Shown here piece by piece: positions 52,559 through 63,215 of a stretch of 64,000 bases of DNA. The stretch's first letter is position 1. Each line of letters starts with the position of its first letter. A model generated the notes under the pieces. It did no database searches and had not been told where the DNA came from. It saw nothing but the letters and a program-made list of their open reading frames with translations. Origin of the DNA: Streptomyces filamentosus (GTDB lineage Bacteria; Actinomycetota; Actinomycetes; Streptomycetales; Streptomycetaceae). The stretch spans positions 462,501-526,500 of the forward strand of contig NZ_BNBE01000003.1 of assembly GCF_014654895.1 (NCBI RefSeq). The letters run 5' to 3'. Made by a program: the position numbers and the translations under genes.

Positions 52559-52870
52559 GTGGCGCCAACTACCCGGCCGCCGCCCTGGTTACGGGGGCGT
52601 GCGGGAGCGCCCCGGTCCGCGTCGGCGCCGCCCCGCACGCCGGGACCGGCCCGGACCTGCGTACGGCTCCGGCCCGGACTTGCGTACGGCTCCGGCCCGG
52701 ACCGGAGGCGGCCCCGGCTCGGGCCGTGGTACGGCTCCGGCGCGGCGGGGATCGGGTCGGGGTCCGGGGTCACCGGGAGTGACTTCGGGCCGGGAGCCGC
52801 CCGGGACGGGGCACCCGGACGGGGAGCACGGGGGACGACCGCGAGGCCGCCGCCCCGGACGCCCCCGGGG
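52559..52870. other. Gap between the MFS gene and the hydrolase, with a short repeat
   Basis: No gene is seen. A 23-bp unit beginning TGCGTACGGCTCC is tandemly duplicated at 52658-52680 and 52681-52703, preceded by a half unit (52646-52657), and part of it recurs near 52729. The remainder is G+C-rich low-complexity sequence. Confidence 0.6.
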
Positions 52871-53527
52871 TCACCAGCCGCGCTCGCGCCACTCCGGCAG
52901 GTGGGGGCGCTCGTCGCCGAGGGCGGTGTCCTTGCCGTGGCCGGGGTAGACCCAGGTCTCGTCGGGGAGGACGGCGAAGAGCTTGGTCTCCACGTCGTGC
53001 AGGAGGATGGCGAACGCCTCCGGGTCCTTCCAGGTGTTGCCGACGCCGCCGGGGAAGAGGCAGTCGCCGGTGAAGAGGTGCGGGTGGCCGTGCGGGTCGT
53101 CGTAGACCAGCGCGATCGAGCCGGGGGTGTGCCCCACGAGGCGGCGGGCGGTCAGCACGACCTCGCCCACGCGGATCGTGTCGCCGTCCTCGACCGGGAC
53201 GTCGGTGGCCACCGGGATGCCCTCCGCGTCGTACGCGCCCGCGTACGTGGTGGCGCCGGTGGCGGCGACGACCTCGGCCAGGGCCTGCCAGTGGTCGCCG
53301 TGCCGGTGGGTGGTGACGACGGCGGTGATGCCGTCGTCACCGATCAGCGTGAGCAGGGTCTCCGCGTCGTTGGCCGCGTCGATCAGCAGCTGCTCGCCGG
53401 TGGCCCGGCAGCGCAGCAGATACGCGTTGTTGTCCATCGGGCCGACCGCGACCTTGGAGATCATCAGGTCCTTCAGCTCGTGGACGTCGGCCGGACCGCC
53501 CACCCTCACCGCTCCGCTGTACGTCAT
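52871..53527 (-). CDS. Metallo-beta-lactamase-fold hydrolase (glyoxalase II-like)
   Basis: 218 residues, ATG at 53527. Zinc ligands follow the glyoxalase II/MBL order: THRHGDH (about 93-99), GHTPGS, TGDCLFPGGVG and YPGHG near the C-terminus. The start VAVGPMDNNAYLLRC is typical of actinobacterial MBL-fold enzymes located beside uvrA. The substrate is unknown; a thioester or mycothiol conjugate is plausible. A PafBC-type promoter with its -10 6 nt before the ATG places the gene in the DNA-damage set. Confidence 0.92.
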   Translation of the reverse strand: MTYSGAVRVGGPADVHELKDLMISKVAVGPMDNNAYLLRCRATGEQLLIDAANDAETLLTLIGDDGITAVVTTHRHGDHWQALAEVVAATGATTYAGAYDAEGIPVATDVPVEDGDTIRVGEVVLTARRLVGHTPGSIALVYDDPHGHPHLFTGDCLFPGGVGNTWKDPEAFAILLHDVETKLFAVLPDETWVYPGHGKDTALGDERPHLPEWRERGW

Positions 53528-53533
53528 GGCCTC

Positions 53534-53556
53534 AGACTAGCCCCGCCCACCGACAG
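53534..53556 (-). promoter_or_regulatory. PafBC-type damage promoter of the MBL-fold hydrolase
   Basis: On the reverse strand CTGTCGGTG, 8 nt, TAGTCT. It matches the consensus at every position except the first. The -10 ends 6 nt from the ATG at 53527, predicting a leaderless mRNA. Confidence 0.65.
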
Positions 53557-53575
53557 CGGGCCCGGGAAGGACGTC

Positions 53576-54265
53576 CTACAGCGGCGGGAGCTGGGGGAGC
53601 GGGCCGCCCTCGGTCTTCAGGGCGGAGCCGTCGCGGCGGCCGGCGAGCCAGCCGAGGAGCTCGGCCGCGGGGCCGGAGACGCCCACGGGGCCGCCCTCGG
53701 CGCCGCCCCCGGTGGTCCACGTCCGGCCGTCGTCGGCGCGGAGGGCGGTGGAGGGGACGTCCGGGTGCCCGGCGAACCGCTCCGCGAGGAAGTCGATCTC
53801 GCGTCCGACGAACTCCTCCGGGAGGTCCTCCAGCTCGTAGCCGCAGCCGAGGTCCACGTGGTGCAGGGCCACCTCGACCCAGCGGCGGAACGGGACCCGG
53901 GAGGCGCTGTCGGTGACGCCGTTGCGCAGCTCGACGGTCCGGTCCCAGTCGCCGGGCGCCGCGGTCGCCGCGCGGAAGCGCTCGTCCGTCGCGCGCACGT
54001 CGGCGAGCTGGACGTCGAGGGGGCGGGGGGCGTCGCGCTCGATGTCCGCGTCGCGGGCCTCGGCGCTCGCGTACATGGGCCGGCCCTCGAAGACGTTCAC
54101 CAGTGCCTCGGCGTTCCGGGCCAGGTGGGCGAGGACGTGGCCACGCGTCCAGCCGGGAAGCCGTGACGGCTCGGCGACGGCGGCGTTGTCCCAGGAGGCG
54201 GCGTCGTGCAGCAGCCGCTCGGTGGCTTCGCGCAGGGAAGCGAGGTCGCGCTCGTGGTCGATCAT
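53576..54265 (-). CDS. Mycothiol-dependent maleylpyruvate isomerase-like (DinB-fold) protein
   Basis: 229 residues from the ATG at 54263-54265. A GTG at 54289 would add eight. The four-helix bundle of the DinB/MDMPI superfamily is indicated by LPGWTRGHVLAHLARNAEALVN with its conserved histidines, and RRWVEVALHHVDLGCGYELEDLPEEF, which supplies the others of the metal triad. The C-terminal domain (GPAAELLGWLAGR) is the MDMPI C-terminal module. The actual reaction is unknown. In actinomycetes such proteins use or relate to mycothiol. Lies between the MBL gene and uvrA. Confidence 0.88.
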   Translation of the reverse strand: MIDHERDLASLREATERLLHDAASWDNAAVAEPSRLPGWTRGHVLAHLARNAEALVNVFEGRPMYASAEARDADIERDAPRPLDVQLADVRATDERFRAATAAPGDWDRTVELRNGVTDSASRVPFRRWVEVALHHVDLGCGYELEDLPEEFVGREIDFLAERFAGHPDVPSTALRADDGRTWTTGGGAEGGPVGVSGPAAELLGWLAGRRDGSALKTEGGPLPQLPPL

Positions 54266-54324
54266 GGCGCCGACCCTAGCGCCGCCCACTCGTTCGGGTG
54301 AAGTGGGCGGCAGACCGCCGGAAA

Positions 54325-54340
54325 TCGAATGTACGTGCTA
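54325..54340 (+). promoter_or_regulatory. Candidate LexA (SOS) box upstream of uvrA
   Basis: TCGAAT-GTAC-GTGCTA agrees with the actinobacterial SOS box TCGAAC-N4-GTTCGA at 9 of 12 positions. It overlaps possible -10 sequences (TATAGG or TAGGCT at 54339-54346), a position that would repress. The leader to the uvrA GTG would be about 110 nt. Confidence 0.4.
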
Positions 54341-54459
54341 TAGGCTCGAAGAGGAGCGACCGACACCGCGGAAGCATCCGGCATCCTTGGCTGTTGAGTG
54401 CTTACGGGTGTTCACACCCCGCTCTCCCATCCGCTCTCTCAAGAAAGGTGCGGACCGGC

Positions 54460-57531
<3,072 letters not shown>

Positions 57532-57692
57532 CGCCACCGCCGGGCCGACCGCGCTCCCGAGAGGGCGCGGACGGCCCGGCGGCGCGTCCGGCCGACCGCG
57601 CGGGGGAGCCGCCGGGCCCGGACGAAACCGTGGGAAACGGCGCGGGTATCGTCGAACCAGACCACCGTCCCCCGCCCCCGTGGAGAGCGATC

Positions 57693-58130
57693 ATGTCCGG
57701 CCAGTCCACCCGCCGCACCGTCCTGAAGGGTGCCGCTCTCGCCGGTGCCGCCGGGCTGGGAGTCGCCGCCTGCTCCACCGATTCCAAGCTGGGCCACGCC
57801 GGCGTGCCGACGCCGACCGCGCCGGTCGCCCTCGGCTCGCCGGACGAGGTCCCGGTCGGCGGGTCCAAGCTCTACCGCGAGCAGCGGCTGGTCGTGAGCT
57901 GCCCGGCCGAGGGACAGTACAAGGCGTTCAGCGCCCAGTGCACCCACGCCGGCTGCGTCCTCGACAAGGTCGAGGAGAACGAGGGCAACTGCCCCTGCCA
58001 CGGCAGCCGCTTCGACGTCACCACCGGCAAGGCCCTCAAGGGCCCCGCCACCGTCCCGCTCCCCGAGGTCGAGATCCGCGTCGAGGGCGGCGAGCTGGTC
58101 GCGGGCCCGAAGGCCGCGCCCTCCGCCTGA
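57693..58130 (+). CDS. Rieske [2Fe-2S] protein, Tat-exported
   Basis: 145 residues, ATG at 57693 with GGAGAG upstream. It begins with a twin-arginine signal (TRRTVLKGAALAGAAGLGVAAC) that also ends in a possible lipobox cysteine. It then has a Rieske domain with both ligand pairs: CTHAGC (Cys/His) and CPCHGSRF (Cys/His), the cysteines flanking them forming the usual disulphide. An electron carrier on the outer side of the membrane. The partner is unknown. It is not the bc1-complex subunit, which is longer with several membrane helices. Confidence 0.92.
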   Translation: MSGQSTRRTVLKGAALAGAAGLGVAACSTDSKLGHAGVPTPTAPVALGSPDEVPVGGSKLYREQRLVVSCPAEGQYKAFSAQCTHAGCVLDKVEENEGNCPCHGSRFDVTTGKALKGPATVPLPEVEIRVEGGELVAGPKAAPSA

Positions 58131-58146
58131 CCCGCCCCGCCTGCCC

Positions 58147-58188
58147 CCCCACTCGCCTGGCCCCACTCGCCCGGCCCCACTCGCCCGG
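58147..58188. repeat. Three tandem 14-bp repeats after the Rieske gene
   Basis: CCCCACTCGCCYGG repeats at 58147-58160, 58161-58174 and 58175-58188, with a fourth degenerate copy. A small C-rich minisatellite in the convergent gap before the HTH gene. No function is evident. Confidence 0.7.
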
Positions 58189-58277
58189 CCCGTCCCACTC
58201 GGCCGGCCCGCCCTGCCCGCCTCATCCGCCCCGCGTCGCCCGCCAGGCCCGGCGGAGCCGCCCACCCCGGCTCCGCC

Positions 58278-59207
58278 TCACTCCCAGTCCCAGTCGATCC
58301 CCAGGATCCCGGGACGCACCCCCTGCTCCACCAGGTGCACCGTGCGGTGCCGGCCGCCGAGCGTCAGCTCCGTGCGGCCCCCGCGCGGCGCGCCCGCCGA
58401 CGCCTGGGCGAAGCGCCGGCAGCGCACCGGCAGGGCCGCGTCGTCGAAGGCGACCTGGAGCACGTACTGCCCGCCCGCGAAGCTGAAGCCCCGCAGGTAC
58501 TCGCCGCTCGGACCGGCCGTCCCGTCCTCGAAGCCGTACGAGAACAGGTGCGTGTCGCCGGCCCGCAGCCGCGCGTCGAAGAGCAGTTCGGCAACCAGCA
58601 CCCCCGTGGCGGCGTGCCGGCGCACCCGCCCCGTGCGGCAGTTCTCCACCGCGCGCACGCGCACGCGCGCCGGGTCGCAGCCCGGATCGCCGTGGTGGAT
58701 GGCGAGGTACCGGTCGACGCCGTCCCGGTGCGCCCGCACCACGTGCTGCGACTCGCGGCCCACCAGTTCCCGCCCGGCCCCGATCCGCACCCGCTCGTGG
58801 TGCCCCACCGTGTGCAGCCCGCCGTCCACCGGTGACTCCAGCTCCGCGAAGAGCTCCTCCACCGCGCCCGACGCCTCCACCAGCGAGCGGTACGAGCGGC
58901 TCGCCGGGCGCTCCGCCCCCTCCCGGGCCACCGCGTCCTCCGAGAGGAGCCGCAGCAGCGAGTTCCCGGGCAGCTGGAGCACCTCCTCCAGGGCCCGGAC
59001 CGCCTTCAGCGACTCCGGCCGCTGCGGCCGCCTGGCGCCCTGCTGCCAGTAGCTCAGCGAGGTCACCCCGACCCGGACCCCCCGGTGGGCGAGGTGGTGC
59101 TGCACCCGCTGGAGCGGCAGCCCGCGCACGGCGAGCGCGGTGCGCAGGGCCAGGTGGAAGGGGCCGGTGTGCAGCAGCTGCACCAGATCGGCCTCGGTGT
59201 GGCTCAC
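58278..59207 (-). CDS. Helix-turn-helix transcriptional regulator
   Basis: 309 residues from the GTG at 59205-59207, preceded by GAGGAG. The N-terminal 75 residues contain an XRE-like HTH (LPLQRVQHHLAHRGVRVGVTSLSYWQQGARRPQRPESLKAVRALEEVLQLP read with its flanks). The remaining 230 residues form an uncharacterised beta-rich domain ending in PGILGIDWDWE. Divergent from the protease pair, with a palindrome and half-sites in the shared upstream region, so probably autoregulatory. Confidence 0.8.
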   Translation of the reverse strand: MSHTEADLVQLLHTGPFHLALRTALAVRGLPLQRVQHHLAHRGVRVGVTSLSYWQQGARRPQRPESLKAVRALEEVLQLPGNSLLRLLSEDAVAREGAERPASRSYRSLVEASGAVEELFAELESPVDGGLHTVGHHERVRIGAGRELVGRESQHVVRAHRDGVDRYLAIHHGDPGCDPARVRVRAVENCRTGRVRRHAATGVLVAELLFDARLRAGDTHLFSYGFEDGTAGPSGEYLRGFSFAGGQYVLQVAFDDAALPVRCRRFAQASAGAPRGGRTELTLGGRHRTVHLVEQGVRPGILGIDWDWE

Positions 59208-59219
59208 ACGGGCTCCTCG

Positions 59220-59318
59220 GTGAACGTTCACGCCCGGGGCACGGACCGCCGCGGCCCGGACGGCGGGCGGGCAGGTGGACGACGGGCGCGCGTTCACACC
59301 CGCGCCACACCGTTCACA
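59220..59318. promoter_or_regulatory. Operator-like sites between the HTH regulator and the protease
   Basis: A perfect 12-bp palindrome GTGAACGTTCAC (59220-59231) lies 12 nt upstream of the regulator start codon. CGTTCACA half-sites recur at 59291-59298 and 59311-59318, a 20-bp spacing. The shared GTTCAC core suggests one DNA-binding protein, most simply the adjacent HTH regulator. Confidence 0.5.
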
Positions 59319-59346
59319 GCCCGATGTCACCCCGCATTGAAGCGTG

Positions 59347-59375
59347 TTGACCCGCTTCCGACAACGACCGATGCT
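59347..59375 (+). promoter_or_regulatory. Promoter of the C70-type protease gene
   Basis: TTGACC and GATGCT are separated by 17 nt. The leader to the ATG at 59445 would be about 63 nt. It lies just downstream of the GTTCAC half-sites. Confidence 0.5.
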
Positions 59376-59444
59376 CCAAGCGGTGTCCGGACGCCACCTC
59401 CACCCCCCACCCATCCCCACACCCCCCGCACTGGGAGGAACCCC

Positions 59445-60083
59445 ATGCGCAGACGATTCCCCGACGCGAAGAGGAGCCTCGTGGCGTTCGCCGCCGCCGC
59501 CCTCCTCCTCGTCCCCTCCGCGGCCACGGCGTCCGCCGCACCGGCCCCCGCTCCCGCCCCCGCTTCCGTCTCCCGCGCCGCCGCCGACGGGACCGCCGTC
59601 CTCGCCGCCAAGCGCCTGAACATCACCATGCAGGCCCAGCAGAAGACCAACTGGTGCTGGGCGGCCGCCGGGAACACCATCGCCACCTGGTACGGCCGCG
59701 GCTACAGCCAGAACCAGTTCTGCAACGCCGCCTTCCAGCGCCAGCAGGGCTACGAGTGCCCCAACTCGCAGGCCACCCTCGGCAACGTCCAGACCGGCCT
59801 CGCCTGGGCGGGCGTCAGCCCCGGCTCGTACGTCGACGGCTGGCTGCGCTACTCCACCGTCCAGACCGAGATCAACGCCGGCCGGCCGGTCGAGACCCGC
59901 ATCCAGTGGTCGAGCGGCGGCGGGCACATGCACGTGCTGTACGGCTACGACGACGCGAACGGCTGGGTCTACTGGGGCGACCCCTGGCCTTCCAGCAACC
60001 GCTACAACTGGGCCTCCCACGCGTGGTACGTCAACAACGGGTCCTTCTCCTGGACCCACTCGCTCTACCGGATCGGGGCGTGA
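59445..60083 (+). CDS. Secreted papain-like cysteine protease (AvrRpt2/C70-like)
   Basis: 212 residues, ATG at 59445 with GGGAGGAA upstream. A Sec signal peptide (about 1-32) ends ASAAPA. The mature enzyme has the papain-like catalytic cysteine in QQKTNWCWAAAGNTIATWY and the catalytic histidine in GGGHMHVLYGYDD, followed by YWGDPWP. The order and spacing fit the AvrRpt2-type (C70) peptidases found secreted by many actinomycetes. Two further cysteines (FCNAAF and YECPNS) may form a disulphide. It is coupled 4 nt ahead of a second secreted protein that could be its partner or substrate. Confidence 0.88.
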   Translation: MRRRFPDAKRSLVAFAAAALLLVPSAATASAAPAPAPAPASVSRAAADGTAVLAAKRLNITMQAQQKTNWCWAAAGNTIATWYGRGYSQNQFCNAAFQRQQGYECPNSQATLGNVQTGLAWAGVSPGSYVDGWLRYSTVQTEINAGRPVETRIQWSSGGGHMHVLYGYDDANGWVYWGDPWPSSNRYNWASHAWYVNNGSFSWTHSLYRIGA

Positions 60084-60087
60084 CCAC

Positions 60088-60927
60088 GTGACCACGAAGA
60101 CCAAGGCCCTCACGACCGGAGCCGCCGCGGCGCTCCTCGCCCTCGGCGCCGTCGTCCCGGCGGCGGCCTCCGGGCCCGCCGATCCCCTGCCGGCCGCGCC
60201 CACCGCCGAGCGGGCCGCCGCCGCGCCCGAGACCCTGGAGACCCTGGGCCGCTTCTTCGCCCGCGACGGGGAGCTCGCCCGCACCGCCGCCGGGCCCCGG
60301 ATATCCGGCGCGTCCGTCCCGGTGCGGATCCTGTCCCCGGACTTCGTCGCCGGCCGGGCGGGCGCGCCCGTGGCCCGCGAGGAGTTCCGGGCCAGCCTCG
60401 CCGTCGCCGCGGACGGCCGGAAGGCGTCCCTGTGGACGGCGAAGGGTCCCGGCGGCTGGCAGGTGGTGAACATCGCCACCGGCGACGACGAGGTCCGCTA
60501 CGCGCGCGAAGGGGCCGGGAAGCTCCCCGGCGGCCTCGTCTTCCGCGAACCGCAGATCGACGCCTGGTACGTCCAGAAGGGCACGAAGGTGCTGCCCCTC
60601 GACGAGGACGCGGTGAAGGCCGTCGGGCAGCACGGCACCACCCTCGCCGCCTACCGGGCGCGGGTCGCCCGCGCCTACGGCGACAAGCTCCCCGGCTCCG
60701 CCTACGCCCACAAGGGCGCGGCGGGCGGCTACGCCCCCGGCACGGACCCCCGGGCCGCGCCGGAGCCCCGGCGGCAGGCGTCGGCGGCGGGCGGCCCCCG
60801 CCACCAGCCGGCGGCGGCCACCGCCGCCTCCACGGTCGCCGCCTTCGGCGCCGCGGCCGCTCTGGCCCTGATCGGCGCCGCGGCCCTCCGCCGCCGCGCC
60901 GCCGCGCGCCGCACCCCCCGTCCCTGA
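60088..60927 (+). CDS. Exported protein with C-terminal membrane anchor, partner of the protease
   Basis: 279 residues, GTG at 60088, 4 nt after the protease stop. Signal peptide about 1-28. The extracellular region (30-210) has no recognised family. After a Pro/Arg/Ala-rich stretch come a hydrophobic helix (about 245-265) and the basic tail RRRAAARR, consistent with membrane anchoring. Co-translation with the cysteine protease suggests an inhibitor, chaperone or substrate role, which is inference only. Confidence 0.75.
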   Translation: MTTKTKALTTGAAAALLALGAVVPAAASGPADPLPAAPTAERAAAAPETLETLGRFFARDGELARTAAGPRISGASVPVRILSPDFVAGRAGAPVAREEFRASLAVAADGRKASLWTAKGPGGWQVVNIATGDDEVRYAREGAGKLPGGLVFREPQIDAWYVQKGTKVLPLDEDAVKAVGQHGTTLAAYRARVARAYGDKLPGSAYAHKGAAGGYAPGTDPRAAPEPRRQASAAGGPRHQPAAATAASTVAAFGAAAALALIGAAALRRRAAARRTPRP

Positions 60928-61059
60928 CCCACCGGCCCCTCCCACCGGCCCTTCCCCCATCCCTCCCGCCGCCCGGCCCACGAGGCCGCCGGCCCGCCCG
61001 GCCCGGACCGCCCACGAGGCGGCCCGGGCCGGCCGGCGGGGTCCCGGCGCGCACCCTCC

Positions 61060-61082
61060 GTGTCGGTGCGCGCCAGTAGGGT
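61060..61082 (+). promoter_or_regulatory. PafBC-type damage promoter of uvrC
   Basis: GTGTCGGTG, 8 nt, TAGGGT. Eight of nine bases match TTGTCRGTG, with a perfect TANNNT box at the right spacing. The -10 ends 7 nt before the uvrC ATG at 61090, so translation is probably leaderless or nearly so. Confidence 0.7.
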
Positions 61083-61089
61083 GGGGACC

Positions 61090-63072
61090 ATGGCCGACCC
61101 CTCCAGCTACCGCCCCGCACCGGGGCAGATCCCCGATTCGCCGGGCGTCTACAAGTTCCGGGACGAGCACCGGCGGGTGATCTACGTCGGGAAGGCGAAG
61201 TCCCTCCGGCAGCGGCTGGCGAACTACTTCCAGCCGCTCGTGAACCTGCACCCGCGGACCGCCACCATGGTGACCACGGCCGCCTCCGTGGAGTGGACCG
61301 TCGTCTCGACCGAGGTCGAGGCGCTCCAGCTGGAGTACTCCTGGATCAAGGAGTACGACCCCCGGTTCAACGTGAAGTACCGGGACGACAAGAGCTACCC
61401 CTACCTCGCGGTGACGCTGAACGAGGAGTTCCCCCGCGTCCAGGTCCTGCGCGGCCACAAGAAGAAGGGCGTGCGGTACTTCGGGCCGTACGCGCACGCG
61501 TGGGCGATCCGCGAGACCGTCGACCTGATGCTGCGGGTCTTCCCCGTGCGGACCTGCTCGGCCGGCGTCTTCCGGAACGCGGCCGCCGCCGGCCGCCCCT
61601 GCCTCCTCGGCTACATCGGCAAGTGCTCGGCGCCCTGCGTCGGCCGGGTCACCCCCGAGGAGCACCGGGAACTGGCCGAGGACTTCTGCGACTTCATGGC
61701 CGGCCGCACCGGCACGTACATCCGCCGCCTGGAGAAGGGGATGGCGGAGGCCGCCGAGGAGATGGAGTACGAGAAGGCCGCCCGGCTCCGCGACGACATC
61801 GAGGCCCTGCGCCGCGCCATGGAGAAGAGCGCGGTCGTCCTCGCCGACGCCACCGACGCCGACCTCGTCGCCCTCGCGGAGGACGAGCTGGAGGCCGCCG
61901 TCCAGATCTTCCACGTCCGCGGCGGGCGCGTCCGCGGCCAGCGCGGCTGGGTCACCGACAAGGTCGAGGCCGTCGACACCGCCGGACTCGTCGAGCACGC
62001 CCTCCAGCAGCTGTACGGCGAGGAGAGCGGCGACGCCGTGCCCAAGGAGGTCCTGGTCCCGGCCCTCCCCGAGGACGCCGAGGCCGTCGCCCAGTGGCTG
62101 TCCGGCCGCCGCGGGTCCCAGGTCTCCCTGCGGATCCCGCAGCGCGGCGACAAGAAGGACCTCATGGCGACCGTCGCCCGCAACGCCCAGCAGGCGCTCG
62201 TCCTGCACAAGACCAAGCGGGCCGGCGACCTCACCACCCGCTCCCGGGCCCTGGAGGAGATCGCCGAGGCCCTGGACCTCGACTCGGCGCCGCTGCGCAT
62301 CGAGTGCTTCGACGTCTCCCACCTCCAGGGCGAGGACGTCGTCGCCTCCATGGTCGTCTTCGAGGACGGGCTGCCCCGCAAGAGCGAGTACCGCCGCTTC
62401 CAGATCAAGTCCTTCGAGGGCCAGGACGACGTCCGCTCCATGCACGAGGTGATCGGCCGCCGCTTCCGGCGCTACCTCGCCGAGAAGGAGCGGACGGGGG
62501 AGTGGGGCGAGGACGGCGAGGTCGCCGTCGACGAGGCGGGCGACGAGGGCCGCCCCAAGCGCTTCGCCTACCCGCCGCAGCTCGTCGTCGTCGACGGCGG
62601 ACAGCCGCAGGTCGCCGCCGCCCGCCGTGCCCTGGACGAGCTGGGCATCGACGACATCGCCGTCTGCGGGCTCGCCAAGCGCCTGGAGGAGGTGTGGCTG
62701 CCCGGCGAGGACGACCCGGTGGTGCTGCCCCGCTCCAGCGAGGGCCTCTACCTCCTCCAGCGGGTGCGTGACACGGCTCACGACTTCGCCATCCGCTACC
62801 AGCGGTCCAAGCGCACCAAGCGGCTCCGGAGCAGCCCCCTCGACGACGTCCCCGGCCTCGGCGACACGCGCAAGCAGGCCCTGATCAAGCACTTCGGCTC
62901 GGTGAAGCGGCTCAGACAGGCGACAATCGAGCAGATCTGTGAGGTCCCCGGCTTCGGCCGGAAGACCGCGGAGGCGGTCGCCGTGGCCCTGGCGCGGGCG
63001 ACTCCCGCCGCACCCGCCGTGAACACGGCCACAGGAGAGATCATGGAGGACGACGGGGACGGCACCGCATGA
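61090..63072 (+). CDS. uvrC: Excinuclease ABC subunit C
   Basis: 660 residues. The dual-incision nuclease of nucleotide excision repair. The N-terminal GIY-YIG domain (SPGVYKFRDEHRRVIYVGKAKSLRQRL) cuts 3' of the lesion. A cysteine-bearing stretch (CLLGYIGKCSAPCVG) is typical. The UVR motif (MEYEKAARLRDDIEALRRAM) binds UvrB. The RNase H-like domain (ECFDVSHLQGEDVVASMVVFEDG, VVVDGGQPQ) cuts 5', and the C-terminus holds tandem helix-hairpin-helices (DDVPGLGDTRKQALIKHFGSVKRLRQA, EVPGFGRKTAEAVA). ATG at 61090. The stop overlaps a small reading frame that leads into rapZ. Confidence 0.97.
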   Translation: MADPSSYRPAPGQIPDSPGVYKFRDEHRRVIYVGKAKSLRQRLANYFQPLVNLHPRTATMVTTAASVEWTVVSTEVEALQLEYSWIKEYDPRFNVKYRDDKSYPYLAVTLNEEFPRVQVLRGHKKKGVRYFGPYAHAWAIRETVDLMLRVFPVRTCSAGVFRNAAAAGRPCLLGYIGKCSAPCVGRVTPEEHRELAEDFCDFMAGRTGTYIRRLEKGMAEAAEEMEYEKAARLRDDIEALRRAMEKSAVVLADATDADLVALAEDELEAAVQIFHVRGGRVRGQRGWVTDKVEAVDTAGLVEHALQQLYGEESGDAVPKEVLVPALPEDAEAVAQWLSGRRGSQVSLRIPQRGDKKDLMATVARNAQQALVLHKTKRAGDLTTRSRALEEIAEALDLDSAPLRIECFDVSHLQGEDVVASMVVFEDGLPRKSEYRRFQIKSFEGQDDVRSMHEVIGRRFRRYLAEKERTGEWGEDGEVAVDEAGDEGRPKRFAYPPQLVVVDGGQPQVAAARRALDELGIDDIAVCGLAKRLEEVWLPGEDDPVVLPRSSEGLYLLQRVRDTAHDFAIRYQRSKRTKRLRSSPLDDVPGLGDTRKQALIKHFGSVKRLRQATIEQICEVPGFGRKTAEAVAVALARATPAAPAVNTATGEIMEDDGDGTA

Positions 63073-63215
63073 CCGGGTGCCGCCCCGGCGGAGCACACCG
63101 ACGGCACGCCGCGCGCCCCACGCGCGGCGCGCACCCCACGCAGGACACGGCCACACGCACGACGGGCACCACGAGCACGGCGGGCACCACCGAGAAGACG
63201 GAGCAGGACACGTGA
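63069..63215 (+). CDS. 48-codon bridging ORF between uvrC and rapZ
   Basis: The ATG at 63069 overlaps the uvrC stop as ATGA, and its TGA overlaps the rapZ start as GTGA, so ribosomes could pass through all three frames. The product is Thr/Arg/Ala-rich with no recognised family and may be only a coupling device. Whether the peptide is conserved or stable cannot be judged here. Confidence 0.4.
   Translation: MTGCRPGGAHRRHAARPTRGAHPTQDTATRTTGTTSTAGTTEKTEQDT

Noticed and set aside
58147..58188. Integration or attachment site in the C-rich 14-bp repeats
   Set aside because: There is no tRNA, integrase or matching distal repeat. It is simply a short tandem repeat in a convergent gap.
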